This document shows positions 52,466-61,628 of a stretch of DNA of 64,000 nt, one piece after another. Under the pieces are notes generated by a model, which saw only the letters and a program-made list of their open reading frames with translations, ran no database searches and was not told where the DNA came from. The translations under genes were made by a program, and so were the position numbers. Numbering within the stretch: the stretch's first letter is position 1; each line of letters opens with the position of its first letter. The stretch is from Blastopirellula sediminis. Lineage in GTDB: Bacteria; Planctomycetota; Planctomycetia; Pirellulales; Pirellulaceae. The stretch is from assembly GCF_020966755.1 (NCBI RefSeq), contig NZ_JAJKFT010000010.1, positions 744,001-808,000 of the forward strand. Reading direction: 5' to 3'.

Positions 52466-53149
52466 ATGGCGCTGGTTACATTACGCATCATCGACGGCGC
52501 GGATCGCGGTTCCGTGTTTGACCGTCTCGAAACGCCGGTCACGATCGGTCGTGAGGAGGGGAACTCCCTCCAACTGAAAGACGAACGCGTCAGCCGCTTT
52601 CATATCAAGATCCAGGAAGACCATGGCAAAATCGTCCTGGTCGACCTCGAGAGCACCAATGGGACTCGCGTCAACGGCGAGGACATCCATCTCCGCATCT
52701 TGCGGTACGGCGACATGATCCACGTCGGCCGCTCGGTGATTCTGTACGGCTCGGAAGACGAAATTGCCGATCGCTTGGCCCAGCTCCGTTTGCAGCGACA
52801 AAAAGAACGGGGCGAAGAAGATCAAACCAATGGTCCTCAGAGCCCCAGCGACAGCGCCTCGTCGCTCGAGTTTGAGCTGAACTGGAACAACCACGAAGAG
52901 GACATTCAGGCGGCGATCTATACGCTCGAACCGCCGGAACTGCCGGAGCGTCTCAGCCCGGCCCAAGCGGCGCAACTGGCCGAATTGCTGGAATACATCC
53001 ACATTCGGATTCGCCATTTGCTGCTGTCGGTTGAAGTGAACGACGCGGCCGAAAAGGTAGCGCTCGACACTCGCGAATGGCAAAACCTGCTCGACCTCCA
53101 GGCCCGCATCTCGGTCCTGCTCCGTCGCATCGGCGATCCTGGACTCTAA
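52466..53149 (+). CDS. FHA-domain protein
   Basis: The 227-residue protein has an N-terminal FHA domain (about 1-95), which recognises phosphothreonine. The hallmark residues are present: GRE ([10 protein letters not shown] region; actual VTIGREEGN), S-R-x-H ([10 protein letters not shown]) and N-G-T ([10 protein letters not shown]). The remainder is helical, with a coiled-coil-prone segment ([16 protein letters not shown]) and a C-terminal helical domain. It lies next to no kinase gene, so its phospho-partner must be encoded elsewhere (a Ser/Thr kinase lies 10 kb away at the right edge). The start ATG52466 is preferred over 52436. It converges with a 4-base overlap on the copper ATPase gene. 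Confidence 0.88.
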   Translation: MALVTLRIIDGADRGSVFDRLETPVTIGREEGNSLQLKDERVSRFHIKIQEDHGKIVLVDLESTNGTRVNGEDIHLRILRYGDMIHVGRSVILYGSEDEIADRLAQLRLQRQKERGEEDQTNGPQSPSDSASSLEFELNWNNHEEDIQAAIYTLEPPELPERLSPAQAAQLAELLEYIHIRIRHLLLSVEVNDAAEKVALDTREWQNLLDLQARISVLLRRIGDPGL

Positions 53150-55662
53150 TCCAGCTTCGCCGTTCGCAAACGCAGCGAATTCCCAATCACCGAGACCGAG
53201 CTGAAACTCATCGCCGCCGCTGCGATCATCGGATTGAGCAGCAAGTGATGCGAAAGGGGATAGAGCACTCCGGCCGCGATCGGAATTCCAATCACGTTGT
53301 AGGCGAACGCGAAGAAGAGATTCTGGCGGATGTTCTTCATCGTGCGGCGACTCAGCTTTACGGCCCGCACGATCCCGCGCAGATCTCCTTTGACCAGCGT
53401 CACGCCGGCCGATTCGATCGCCACATCCGATCCGGCGCCCATCGCGATCCCGACATCGGCGGCAGCCAGGGCAGGGGCGTCATTCACGCCGTCTCCCGCC
53501 ATCGCCACGACATATCCTTCGTCTTTTAACTGCTCGACGCGCTGCTGCTTATCCTGCGGACGGACTTCGGCCGTAAAGTCGTCGATCCCCAACTGCTTGG
53601 CGACCGACGCAGCGGTTCGCTGATTGTCGCCGGTCAGCATGATCACCTTCAGCCCCAAGTCATGCAGTTGGCGAATCGCCTCCGGCGTCGATTCCTTGAT
53701 CGGATCGGCCACCGCAACCAGACCGGCCAGCTTGCCGTCGAGGGCGACCAGCATCATCGTTCGTCCTTGCCCCTGAAGTTCGGCGACGCGGCCGTTCATC
53801 GCGTCTCGCTCTTCGACGTTTCGCTCTGCCAGCAACGCGCTGTTGCCGATCAAAACCTGTCGACCTTCCACTTCGCCGCTGACGCCGCCGCCGGGGATCG
53901 AATCGAAGTTGGTCACGCTCGGGACCTCGATCTCCTGCTCTTCGGCGCCGGCAATAATCGAGCGAGCTAAGGGATGCTCGCTGTTCTGCTCCACCGCCGC
54001 CGCCATCCGCAAGACGCCGCTCGGCGAAAGCTTTTCGAGCGACTCGAACTCCGTCAGCTTCGGTTTGCCGGCGGTTAAGGTCCCCGTCTTGTCGACCACG
54101 ATCGCGTTCACCTTTTCCATGTGCTCCAGCACTTCGGCGTCTTTGATCAGCACCCCTTCGGCCGCTCCACGACCAACGCCGACCATGATCGACATCGGCG
54201 TCGCGAGTCCCAGTGCACAGGGGCACGCAATGATCAGCACCGCCACAGCGTTCACCAGCGCCCACGAGAACGCGTAATCTTTCGGCCCAAAAATTGCCCA
54301 GACGATAAACGTGATCACCGACGTCGCCAACACCGCCGGCACAAAGTACCCCGCGACCTGGTCGGCGATTCGCTGGATCGGGGCGCGGCTGCGCTGGGCG
54401 CTGGCCACCATGTCGACGATCTGCGACAAGACGGTGTCTTCGCCCACCTTCTCCGCTTCCATCAGGAACGAACCGGTGCCATTCACCGTGCCGCCGATCA
54501 CCTCTTCGCCTGCTTGCTTCTTGACCGGGTTCGGTTCGCCGGTCAGCATTGACTCGTCGACGCTACTCTCGCCTTCAGTCACACGACCATCGACCGGGAT
54601 CTTTTCGCCCGGCCGAACGCGAAGGAGATCGCCGGACTGCACTTCGTCGAGCTCGACGTCGACTTCCTTCCCGTCGCGCACCAGGTGCGCCGTCGGCGGC
54701 GCCAGCGCAATCAACGCTCGAATCGCGCCGCTCGTCTTCTTGCGAGCCCGCAGTTCCAGCACTTGCCCCAACAAGACCAGCGCCGTGATCACCGCCGCCG
54801 CTTCAAAGTAAACATCGACGCGGCCATTATGTTTGAACGCCTCCGGAATCAGGTCAGGCGCGAGCACTCCCACCAAACTGTAGAGATACGCCGCGCCGGT
54901 ACCGACCGCAATCAGCGTGAACATATTCAAGTGCCCAGTCAAAAACGAGCGGCCGCCGCGCACAAAGAAAGGCCAACCGGCCCACAGCACAACCGGCGTG
55001 CTGAGCGCCAACTGCACCCACGAATAGGCCGAACCGAGCCACTCATCAAACGGCACTCCGACCATCGGCCCCATCGCCAAGATCAACACCGGCAGCGCCA
55101 GCGCCGTCGCGATCCAAAATCGCAACGTCATGTCGTTCAGTTCGTCGTCTTCGTGCTCGTCGCTTTCCGTGGTGACCGTCTTCTTTTCCAGCTCCATGCC
55201 GCACTTGGGGCATGTCCCGGGAAGATCTTGCTCGATCTCCGGATGCATCGGACAGGTGTAGATCGTCTTTTTCGTCGCGTGCTTTTTCGCCGACGGATTC
55301 GGTTCCAGCGCCATCCCGCACTTCTGGCAAGAGCCTGGCTTGTCGCTCTCGACGCCGGGGCACATCGGGCAAATGTAAGCGGCGGTAGAAGGCGCCGATT
55401 TTTTGGCCGGCGCGGTCGACAGTTGCGTCAGTTCCATTCCATGGCCGCCGTGCGCAGGACTATGGCCGTGACAGCAGGAATGCCCCGACTCTTGCGCAGC
55501 GGCAACCGGAGCCCCTGATTCTTGTGCTGCGAACTTCGTCCGGCAATGCTCGCTGCAGAAGTAATAGGTCTCGCCGTCTCGCTCCAGATGGAGCCCCGTG
55601 TTGGGATCTACGTCCATTCCGCAGATGGGGTCTTTCGCCACGCTGTCGGCTCCTTCAATCAA
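53146..55662 (-). CDS. copA: Copper-translocating P1B-type ATPase with YHS and HMBD modules
   Basis: The 838-residue protein pumps Cu(I), or possibly another soft metal, out of the cytosol. The N-terminus is unusual: a YHS-type module (DPICGMDV ... [12 protein letters not shown]), a His/Cys-rich linker ([15 protein letters not shown]) and two heavy-metal-binding HMBD modules (YICPMCP ... CGMALEP and [25 protein letters not shown], quoted by their ends). Classical GMxCxxC domains are absent. The core has eight predicted membrane helices, the metal-gate motif Cys480-Pro-Cys482, phospho-acceptor Asp524 in DKTGT, and the nucleotide-binding HP and GDGVNDAP motifs. The final helices carry YN and MSFSS, as in Cu(I) pumps. 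The gene name is by function class. Confidence 0.92.
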   Translation of the reverse strand: MIEGADSVAKDPICGMDVDPNTGLHLERDGETYYFCSEHCRTKFAAQESGAPVAAAQESGHSCCHGHSPAHGGHGMELTQLSTAPAKKSAPSTAAYICPMCPGVESDKPGSCQKCGMALEPNPSAKKHATKKTIYTCPMHPEIEQDLPGTCPKCGMELEKKTVTTESDEHEDDELNDMTLRFWIATALALPVLILAMGPMVGVPFDEWLGSAYSWVQLALSTPVVLWAGWPFFVRGGRSFLTGHLNMFTLIAVGTGAAYLYSLVGVLAPDLIPEAFKHNGRVDVYFEAAAVITALVLLGQVLELRARKKTSGAIRALIALAPPTAHLVRDGKEVDVELDEVQSGDLLRVRPGEKIPVDGRVTEGESSVDESMLTGEPNPVKKQAGEEVIGGTVNGTGSFLMEAEKVGEDTVLSQIVDMVASAQRSRAPIQRIADQVAGYFVPAVLATSVITFIVWAIFGPKDYAFSWALVNAVAVLIIACPCALGLATPMSIMVGVGRGAAEGVLIKDAEVLEHMEKVNAIVVDKTGTLTAGKPKLTEFESLEKLSPSGVLRMAAAVEQNSEHPLARSIIAGAEEQEIEVPSVTNFDSIPGGGVSGEVEGRQVLIGNSALLAERNVEERDAMNGRVAELQGQGRTMMLVALDGKLAGLVAVADPIKESTPEAIRQLHDLGLKVIMLTGDNQRTAASVAKQLGIDDFTAEVRPQDKQQRVEQLKDEGYVVAMAGDGVNDAPALAAADVGIAMGAGSDVAIESAGVTLVKGDLRGIVRAVKLSRRTMKNIRQNLFFAFAYNVIGIPIAAGVLYPLSHHLLLNPMIAAAAMSFSSVSVIGNSLRLRTAKLD

Positions 55663-55749
55663 ATGCTTCCCGGCTAGCTGCTCTCGTTGCGCTTATTGTT
55701 TCCGATGCCGGCGACGAAGACGAGGTTGCATCCCGGGCCAAAACGCGCA

Positions 55750-55777
55750 AAAGCCGAGACTTACGTCTCGGCTTTTG
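55750..55777 (-). terminator. Rho-independent terminator
   Basis: A perfect 12-base stem, AAAAGCCGAGAC against GTCTCGGCTTTT around a 4-base loop, lies between the end of the amidohydrolase gene (55816) and the start of copA (55662). It should stop amidohydrolase transcription, so copA is likely transcribed from its own promoter. Confidence 0.85.
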
Positions 55778-55815
55778 CAAAATTGGTCAAAATTCGGGCG
55801 ATCTACGCCGCTGGT

Positions 55816-58437
55816 CTAGAAACTAAGGCAGCAGGGCGGCGAAACGAGCGTTTCATAAAATCGCTCGGCCAGCGGAACCTTGGGCGCCGTCGCTCGATCG
55901 TAGACCACCTTGCCGTCGACAATCACCGCGACGACGTGGGTCGTCTGTTCCAGCGGATCGCCGTCGTACAGCACGATGTCGGCCACCTTGCCCGCTTCGA
56001 GGCTTCCGAACCGATCGTCGACTTTCAAGATCTTGGCCGCATCAAGCGTCAGCGCTTTCAGCGCCTTCTCAAACCCAAGCCCATGCGCCGCGGCGAGTCC
56101 CGCTTCCAGACGCACAACAAATGACTTCGGCACATAACCTTCAAAACCGCTTCCCAGCGCCACCGGGATCTCCTTTTCAGCCAAGTAGGCGGCGTTGGTC
56201 GTCAGCGTGTTGATCTTGCTCAGATCGCCGTTCTTCTGCTGCGTCGGATGGACCAGCACCGGCACATTGGCCTGCTTGATCATCTCGGCCACGCGAAACG
56301 CTTCGGTCCCCAGGCCAAATTGCAGGTCAAAGTGAAACTCTTCCGATAACCGGAGCGCCGTCTGTAGATCGTCAGCCCGATCGGCGACGAAGAGAGCCGG
56401 CAGCTTCTTATCGAGCAAGTCGGCCAACGGATCTTTCGACATGTCCGGCTCGACCGTTTCTCCCTTGTCGAGTTTCTTTTGGCGGTCGCGACGGAAGTTG
56501 CCGGCATCGGACAACGTCTTCCGCAACCCGGAGATCACCCCCATCCGCGTATCGCCCCCGCCATGTCCTTTGGCGGCGTTGCCGATGTTGAAGACGATCG
56601 CCTGCGGAAAGCGAACGGTCATCTCCGTCACGTCGGTCCCGTGCGTCCGGTACAAGCCCGACTGCCCCGCGATCACATTGCGTCGCCCAGGGCAAGAATG
56701 AACCAGCGTAATTCCGTTGGCCAGCAGATGACGCAGCAGCGGCTCGGCCGGATTGAAACCGTCGGTCGCGCGGAGATCGGGATGCATCGCGCCTCCCTTT
56801 TCGTCCGCTTCCTGATCGGCGTCGATGTTGATCATGCCCGAGAGCGGCACCGAGCTATAGGCGTCGATCAAGCCCGGCGTGATCGCGCTCGCTTCGATGA
56901 CCGGCGCCTCTTTCGGAAACTCGAACCCTTTGCGGGGGCTGACATGTGCGATCTTTCCATCCTTTACATGAACGACGCCGTTTTTGATCGGCTCGCCAGA
57001 GACGGTATGAACCAGCCCGGCGACCACGACAAACTCGGCGGCGGCTCCGTCAGGACGCTTCGCATTTTTCGGCGCCTTGGGCGCCGGATGCGCCGCGGTC
57101 GGCGGAGCGATCGGCTCGTAGAAAGGCACTTCAGTCGAAGCGTTCAAGGCGAAGCCGCCGATCTGATAACGCTGCTCTTCTCCGTCGCGCAGATCGAAGA
57201 CCGACTCGCCGTTGATGTACGTCTGCAAGACGCGGGTATAGATGCTGAACGGTTCGCCGCTCAGCACGACGAAGTCGGCGTCTTTCCCCGCTTCAAGCGA
57301 GCCAATCTTCGCGTCCAGGCGCATCGCCTGGGCGGCATGCAGCGTCACCGCGCGCAGCGCGGTCTCTTCTGGCAATCCACCCCGAACGGCGGTCGCCGCC
57401 GTGCGAAGCAAAAAGCGGCTGTCGGTCACCGGGTCGTCGGTGTTGATGACGATTTTGACCCCAGCTTCGTTCAGCATCGCGGCCGTTTCGTCATACCACT
57501 CGATCGTCTCCGGCTTTCCGCCGGGACTATCAACGATGGTGTGCGAGACGATGGCGCCTGACTTGGCGATCTGATCGAGCACCTTGAACGCCTCGGTCCC
57601 GTGCTGGATCACCAGTTCAAAGCCGAACTCTTCTTTTAGTCGCAATGTGGACAGGATGTCGTCGGCGCGATGGGTGTGGAAATGAACGGTGCGGCGACCA
57701 TCGAGCACTTCCATCAGCGGCTCCATCGCCAAGTCGACGGTCGGCGGATCAGGCGATTCGCCTGCCGCTAGCTTCTCGCGGTACTTCGACCACTTCTCGC
57801 GATATTGCTGCGCCTTCAAAAACTCGCTCCGCTGCATCGCGGCGACTTTCATCCGCGTCGCCGGCGACTGGCCGCGACCGCCATAAACTCCCTTCGGATT
57901 GTCGCCGTTGGCCATTTTCAGCCCACCGAGGTTCTCAGGCGTTGCTAGCGACATCGCGGTCGGGCTGTGACCGTTGAGTTTGATGTAGATCGTTTGGCCG
58001 CCGATCACGTTGGCGCTTCCCGGCATGATGTTGGCCGTGGTAACGCCTCCGGATTGAGCAATGCGAATGCTGGGGTCAAACGGATTGAGCGAATCGAGGG
58101 CACGCACGCTCGACTGAACCGGCCCGGTCGTCTCGTTGGCGTCGTTCCCTGCGCCGGGTCGGCCGAAGAGCCCGATGTGCGAATGGGTGTCGACCAGGCC
58201 CGGAATGATCACCTTGCCGGCGAGGTCGATTTCGGTCGCGTCTTTGGGGGTTTCGATCCGCTTGGAATCGCCAACCGCAACGACTTTCCCTCCCGATACG
58301 ATCATGGCGCCGGGATCGTAGGTTTGGCCGGTCGCGGTCAGAATCTTGGCCCCACGATAGACGATCGCCGACTGGTCGGCGGCAAGCAGGTTACCGGCCA
58401 TCATCGCTAGCGCCAGCATCGCGCCCCAAATCCGCAT
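55816..58437 (-). CDS. Two-lobed secreted amidohydrolase with degenerate second lobe
   Basis: The 873-residue product has a signal peptide (AMLALAMMAGNLLAA) and two similar amidohydrolase lobes joined near residue 455 by an Ala/Pro/Lys linker. Lobe 1 (about 20-450) has the metal motif D-T-H-S-H (His85, His87), HFHTH and N-T-D-D, as in imidazolonepropionase-like hydrolases. Lobe 2 (about 470-870) aligns with the same spacing and shares ADDL...TLRL/TALRL, GTEAF and FGSLEAGK strings, but its metal positions are Tyr527 and Ser529 instead of His, HFHTH is ALFVAD and T-D-D is G-S-G. Such fused proteins are known in planctomycetes and Bacteroidetes. Probably a periplasmic peptide or amide hydrolase; the second lobe is likely structural. 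Confidence 0.88.
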   Translation of the reverse strand: MRIWGAMLALAMMAGNLLAADQSAIVYRGAKILTATGQTYDPGAMIVSGGKVVAVGDSKRIETPKDATEIDLAGKVIIPGLVDTHSHIGLFGRPGAGNDANETTGPVQSSVRALDSLNPFDPSIRIAQSGGVTTANIMPGSANVIGGQTIYIKLNGHSPTAMSLATPENLGGLKMANGDNPKGVYGGRGQSPATRMKVAAMQRSEFLKAQQYREKWSKYREKLAAGESPDPPTVDLAMEPLMEVLDGRRTVHFHTHRADDILSTLRLKEEFGFELVIQHGTEAFKVLDQIAKSGAIVSHTIVDSPGGKPETIEWYDETAAMLNEAGVKIVINTDDPVTDSRFLLRTAATAVRGGLPEETALRAVTLHAAQAMRLDAKIGSLEAGKDADFVVLSGEPFSIYTRVLQTYINGESVFDLRDGEEQRYQIGGFALNASTEVPFYEPIAPPTAAHPAPKAPKNAKRPDGAAAEFVVVAGLVHTVSGEPIKNGVVHVKDGKIAHVSPRKGFEFPKEAPVIEASAITPGLIDAYSSVPLSGMINIDADQEADEKGGAMHPDLRATDGFNPAEPLLRHLLANGITLVHSCPGRRNVIAGQSGLYRTHGTDVTEMTVRFPQAIVFNIGNAAKGHGGGDTRMGVISGLRKTLSDAGNFRRDRQKKLDKGETVEPDMSKDPLADLLDKKLPALFVADRADDLQTALRLSEEFHFDLQFGLGTEAFRVAEMIKQANVPVLVHPTQQKNGDLSKINTLTTNAAYLAEKEIPVALGSGFEGYVPKSFVVRLEAGLAAAHGLGFEKALKALTLDAAKILKVDDRFGSLEAGKVADIVLYDGDPLEQTTHVVAVIVDGKVVYDRATAPKVPLAERFYETLVSPPCCLSF

Positions 58438-58703
58438 GATCTACTCTCCAGGTGGTATTTCCTAAGTGCAATCCTCTAGTGTAGTTCACGCCCTGTCCGG
58501 GCGCCTCCTGGAGGGCGAAAGTTCGGCATCGGCGTTGTCGGGTTTGCGGCATTTTTGTATAAGCCGACGCCTCGCCGAAGTCCGGCCGAGATCAGTCCCG
58601 GCCCCAGCGCCGCGGATTGCAAGCGGATCACAACGAACCCACAAGGCCCACCGAGATCTCTGCTTTACTACGCGAAAAACCTTGCAGAGACATTTGAGCA
58701 CCC

Positions 58704-59684
58704 ATGATCTCTCGATTTGTACAAATCTCGACCTGGCTCCTGCTGACATGCATCGTCGCAAATGCGTACGCGCAAGATGTGACGAACGCCTACGCCGAAA
58801 CGACGTCGCAGTCGCCGCCGCCGGAAGTTAACGTGGCTGCCATGTTCATCGACGGCGATTTCGCCCCCGAGACCCTGCTCTGCAATTTCGAGTACGAACC
58901 GATTCCGATTCCTGACGTGAACGCCGACGTCGGCGATATCGAAGCCGAAGCGATCGGCGATCCCGACTACGGCTATCTCGGCTACGTCCCCGGCGGCCAG
59001 TACGTCCACATCGACTATTGGTTTGGAGAGGCCAAGTGGGACAGTTCGGTCGAACTGGGGATCAACGGTCAGACCGGCAACACCGAATCGCTCAGTTTGC
59101 GATCCGGCGCCAAGGTCAAACGCGTCGGCGCGGCGACGACCACCATCGCTGACATCATCTACGCCCGGACGAGCAACAACGGCGTCCCGACGCAGGACAA
59201 CGCCTTGTTTAACGCCAAGATCGAATGGCCGTTTGTGAACAAGCGTTGGCACATCTACGCCAAGAACGGTATGGAATACGACGCGTTTAAAGACTTCGGA
59301 CTACGCCTCTGGGTCAGCGGCGGTATGGGCTACGAGGTCGTAAAGACGGACGACACCGATCTGACGGTCGAACTCGGTTCTGGTTTCTCGAAAGAGTTTG
59401 ACAGCCCAGACGACGAGTACAAGCCGGAAGGCGCCATGACGATTCTGTTCGATCACAACTTCAACAAGCGGCACTCGTTTGAAGGGAAGTACGAATACTA
59501 TCCCGAGTGGCAGGAGTTCGGCGAATACCGCAGCATTTCGGACATCGGCTACAAGATCCTGCTCGACGACACGGCGAATCTGAGCCTGAAGTTTGGGGTG
59601 ATCAACCGCTTTGACAGCACCCCGGGCGTCGACAAAAAGAAGAACGACACCAACTACTCGATCTTGCTGATCTGGAAGCTGTAA
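58704..59684 (+). CDS. DUF481 outer-membrane protein
   Basis: The 326-residue protein has a signal peptide (TWLLLTCIVANAYAQ) and, from about residue 110, the amphipathic strand pattern of the DUF481 beta-barrel family, beginning GEAKWDSSVELGINGQTGNTES and ending in aromatic-rich strands (YSILLIWKL). A 90-residue acidic N-terminal segment without clear fold precedes the barrel. The product probably sits in the outer membrane. Function of DUF481 is unknown (salt-stress-related YdiY is one member). It stands alone on its strand and precedes a convergent small gene with a hairpin between them. Confidence 0.85.
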   Translation: MISRFVQISTWLLLTCIVANAYAQDVTNAYAETTSQSPPPEVNVAAMFIDGDFAPETLLCNFEYEPIPIPDVNADVGDIEAEAIGDPDYGYLGYVPGGQYVHIDYWFGEAKWDSSVELGINGQTGNTESLSLRSGAKVKRVGAATTTIADIIYARTSNNGVPTQDNALFNAKIEWPFVNKRWHIYAKNGMEYDAFKDFGLRLWVSGGMGYEVVKTDDTDLTVELGSGFSKEFDSPDDEYKPEGAMTILFDHNFNKRHSFEGKYEYYPEWQEFGEYRSISDIGYKILLDDTANLSLKFGVINRFDSTPGVDKKKNDTNYSILLIWKL

Positions 59685-59690
59685 GGGGAC

Positions 59691-59723
59691 AAAAAAAGGA
59701 CGCTGCGAAAAATGCGGCGTCCT
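59691..59723 (-). terminator. Rho-independent terminator for the 66-residue protein gene
   Basis: A 10-base stem with one G-T pair (AGGACGCTGC against GCGGCGTCCT, 7-base loop) is followed on the reverse strand by a run of seven T. It lies 83 bases past the end of the small reverse-strand gene. The orientation shows that the small gene is really transcribed. Confidence 0.8.
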
Positions 59724-59805
59724 GCGGATAAGTGAGAGTTTGCCGGCTTCTGAAAGTATTCCGGCGCCCACTCTTTAGGCTGCGGGCGATCTCGCGTCCG
59801 AATAA

Positions 59806-60006
59806 TTAGCGCTCTTGGCGAATCGACTTGCCGAGCGAATTCTTGGTTACGTACGAAGCGAACTTCAGCTCGAGGTCGGTCAGTTGCTGTTCCATCCAAG
59901 CGTCGACTCGCTGGATGGTTTCGGGCTGGGCGACGATGACGGTCTCGGCGAGAAGCGTCGAAGACGAATTGCGAACTTCAGGATGGATCTTGCTGAACGA
60001 TTTCAT
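59806..60006 (-). CDS. 66-residue protein, unknown function
   Basis: The product is short, polar and mostly helical (MKSFSKIHPEVRNSSSTLL at the start, quoted by its ends MKSFSK and SSTLL, then ETIQRVDAWMEQQLTDLEL and a basic tail KNSLGKSIRQER). No family was recognised. The ATG at 60004-60006 has a perfect AGGAGG at 60015-60020 with 8-base spacing, and a good terminator follows the gene, so it is very likely translated despite its size. It lies alone between an outer-membrane gene and a 570-base region without other genes. No signal peptide or membrane segment is visible. Confidence 0.7.
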   Translation of the reverse strand: MKSFSKIHPEVRNSSSTLLAETVIVAQPETIQRVDAWMEQQLTDLELKFASYVTKNSLGKSIRQER

Positions 60007-60014
60007 GGCGTTGG

Positions 60015-60020
60015 CCTCCT
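60015..60020 (-). promoter_or_regulatory. Strong ribosome-binding site of the 66-residue protein
   Basis: The full consensus AGGAGG on the reverse strand lies eight bases before the ATG. It is one of the best sites in the window and is the main reason for accepting this short gene. Confidence 0.75.
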
Positions 60021-60036
60021 GAGTAGGTATTCGCAA

Positions 60037-60577
60037 ATCGGTGCTAACTCTTAATCGCTAGGCGAGCACAATCCAGGACAATGCAACCGGTGCGCCATGT
60101 TCGCGGGTATTTTCCGCAATTGGCCGTTTTTGGGCCGCAACCTGGGAATTTGTAAGCACTTCTGCAATTCTGACTACGCTTTTCGGCTGAATGCCGTTCG
60201 GATCAGGTGTGCCTAAAAGACATCAAAGTGCCATTTTGGTCAACATCGACCGCTGCGCTTTGCGGCGACTTCGGGGCCAGCGGGGTCGTTCTAAGGCCAA
60301 GATCGCCCTGTTTTGAGAACCCGTGGCGGTCAATCCGATTATTCCTGCTTCTGGGGGAGAATCTGATAGCAGCATGCCCCCGGCTGGGGAGCCGTTTGGA
60401 TTTCCCAATTTTTTTCTCGCCGATCTGCGCGAATCTCCCAATATCGCCTCAAGTGCTGCGAAGACTTCCTTATGTCAGGCGTTTCTGTTCCGGAGGCAGG
60501 GAATGAGCGAAACCACAAACAAAGCTTGCTTGCACGATCGCTGCCGGCAGCTCCGCAGTCACTGGGAGGGTTTTTCG
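60037..60577. other. Intergenic region before the coiled-coil/FHA/kinase operon
   Basis: No separate gene is supported. The region should hold promoters for the small reverse gene (left end) and the operon (right end). An ATG at 60503 with GGAGG at 60492-60496 is in frame with the coiled-coil protein and would add 25 residues with three charged cysteine-containing turns; a second site (GGGAGGG, 60564-60570) serves ATG60578. Both may be used. Confidence 0.4.
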
Positions 60578-61426
60578 ATGTTCAAAAAAATGATTCTTGT
60601 GGGCGCCGGTTCCGCGATGGCGCTCGGACTACTGTTTGGCCGCGACGCCGTCAGCTACGTCGCCACCGGGTATGGTCGGCTCCACGACCAAGTGAAACAA
60701 AACGTGCCGATCGAGTTTGAACTCGAACGCGCCCACCGGATGATCAATGATCTGACTCCGGAAATTCGCAGCAACATGCATCTGATCGCCAAGGAAGAGG
60801 TCGATGTCGACAAGCTTCAGCGTCAGGTCGAGAAGCTGAACCAAGGCCTCGCCCAGGACAAGCGCGAAGTCCTTCGCCTGAAAACCGACCTGGACGACGG
60901 CTCGCAGACCTATCAATACGCCAGCCACCGCTACACCCGCGATCAAGTGAAGGCCGATCTGGCCGGTCGTTTTGAACGCTTCAAGACGCAGGACGCGACC
61001 CGCGAAAAGCTGGAAGGGATCCTCAGCGCTCGCCAGAAGGGGTTGGAAGCCGCTCGCGCCAAGCTGGACGGCATGTTGGTCGCCAAGCGTCAGCTGGAAG
61101 TTGACGTCGAAAATCTGCAGGCTCGCCTGAAGATGGTCGAAGTCGCCCAAACGACCAGCGCCTTCAAGTTCGACGACAGCCAACTGTCGCGTACCGAGAA
61201 GCTGCTGGAAGAGATCTCGACGCGGATTGAAGTCGCCGAGAAGCTGGTCTCTTCGGAAGGTTACTTCGGCGAACAGATCCAGCTGGACGAAGTCGAAGTG
61301 AAGGACGTTTCGGACGAAGTCGCGGCTTACTTCTCGGGCGGCGACGCCGAGGAAATCGCCGTCGACCAACGCGTTCCGACGATCGAACTGACCAGCAAAA
61401 AGCCGGCCCAGCCGAGCTTGAACTAA
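60578..61426 (+). CDS. Coiled-coil protein with N-terminal membrane anchor
   Basis: This 282-residue protein begins with a short hydrophobic segment (MILVGAGSAMALGLLFG) and continues as a long coiled coil with heptads from about residue 40 to 215 (for example VDVDKLQRQVEKLNQGLAQ and LEGILSARQKGLEAARAKL). The Asp/Glu-rich C-terminus ends in a short unstructured tail. It looks like a periplasm- or cytosol-facing coiled-coil scaffold. The family is shared by planctomycetes in my recollection but has no named function. ATG60578 follows GGGAGGG at 7-base spacing; ATG60503 is a possible longer start. It is the first gene of an apparent operon with an FHA protein and a Ser/Thr kinase, so it could be a substrate or scaffold for the kinase. 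Confidence 0.78.
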   Translation: MFKKMILVGAGSAMALGLLFGRDAVSYVATGYGRLHDQVKQNVPIEFELERAHRMINDLTPEIRSNMHLIAKEEVDVDKLQRQVEKLNQGLAQDKREVLRLKTDLDDGSQTYQYASHRYTRDQVKADLAGRFERFKTQDATREKLEGILSARQKGLEAARAKLDGMLVAKRQLEVDVENLQARLKMVEVAQTTSAFKFDDSQLSRTEKLLEEISTRIEVAEKLVSSEGYFGEQIQLDEVEVKDVSDEVAAYFSGGDAEEIAVDQRVPTIELTSKKPAQPSLN

Positions 61427-61484
61427 CGATTATTCCGGCGCCCGGCAAGAAACGCCCGGCGCCGACGAATGACAGGATGGATGG

Positions 61485-61529
61485 GATGCGATGCGAAGAG
61501 GGTGAAAGCCCTCTTCGCTGCGTCGCATC
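61485..61529 (+). repeat. Strong hairpin inside the operon
   Basis: Left arm 61485-61502 (GATGCGA, then TGCGAAGAGGG) pairs with right arm 61509-61529 (CCCTCTTCGC, then TCGCATC) around a 6-base loop TGAAAG with one small bulge. It has no T-run, lies between the coiled-coil gene and the FHA gene, and so is more likely an mRNA processing or stability element than a terminator. Confidence 0.7.
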
Positions 61530-61628
61530 GGGCCACGGAAAGCAGGCCCAGCGTAGTCGTGCTGCCGCCGAATGGGATCGACGGCGAAAAGCGCGTGTTC
61601 GAGGGCTTCCCAACGAACTAAATTAGTA

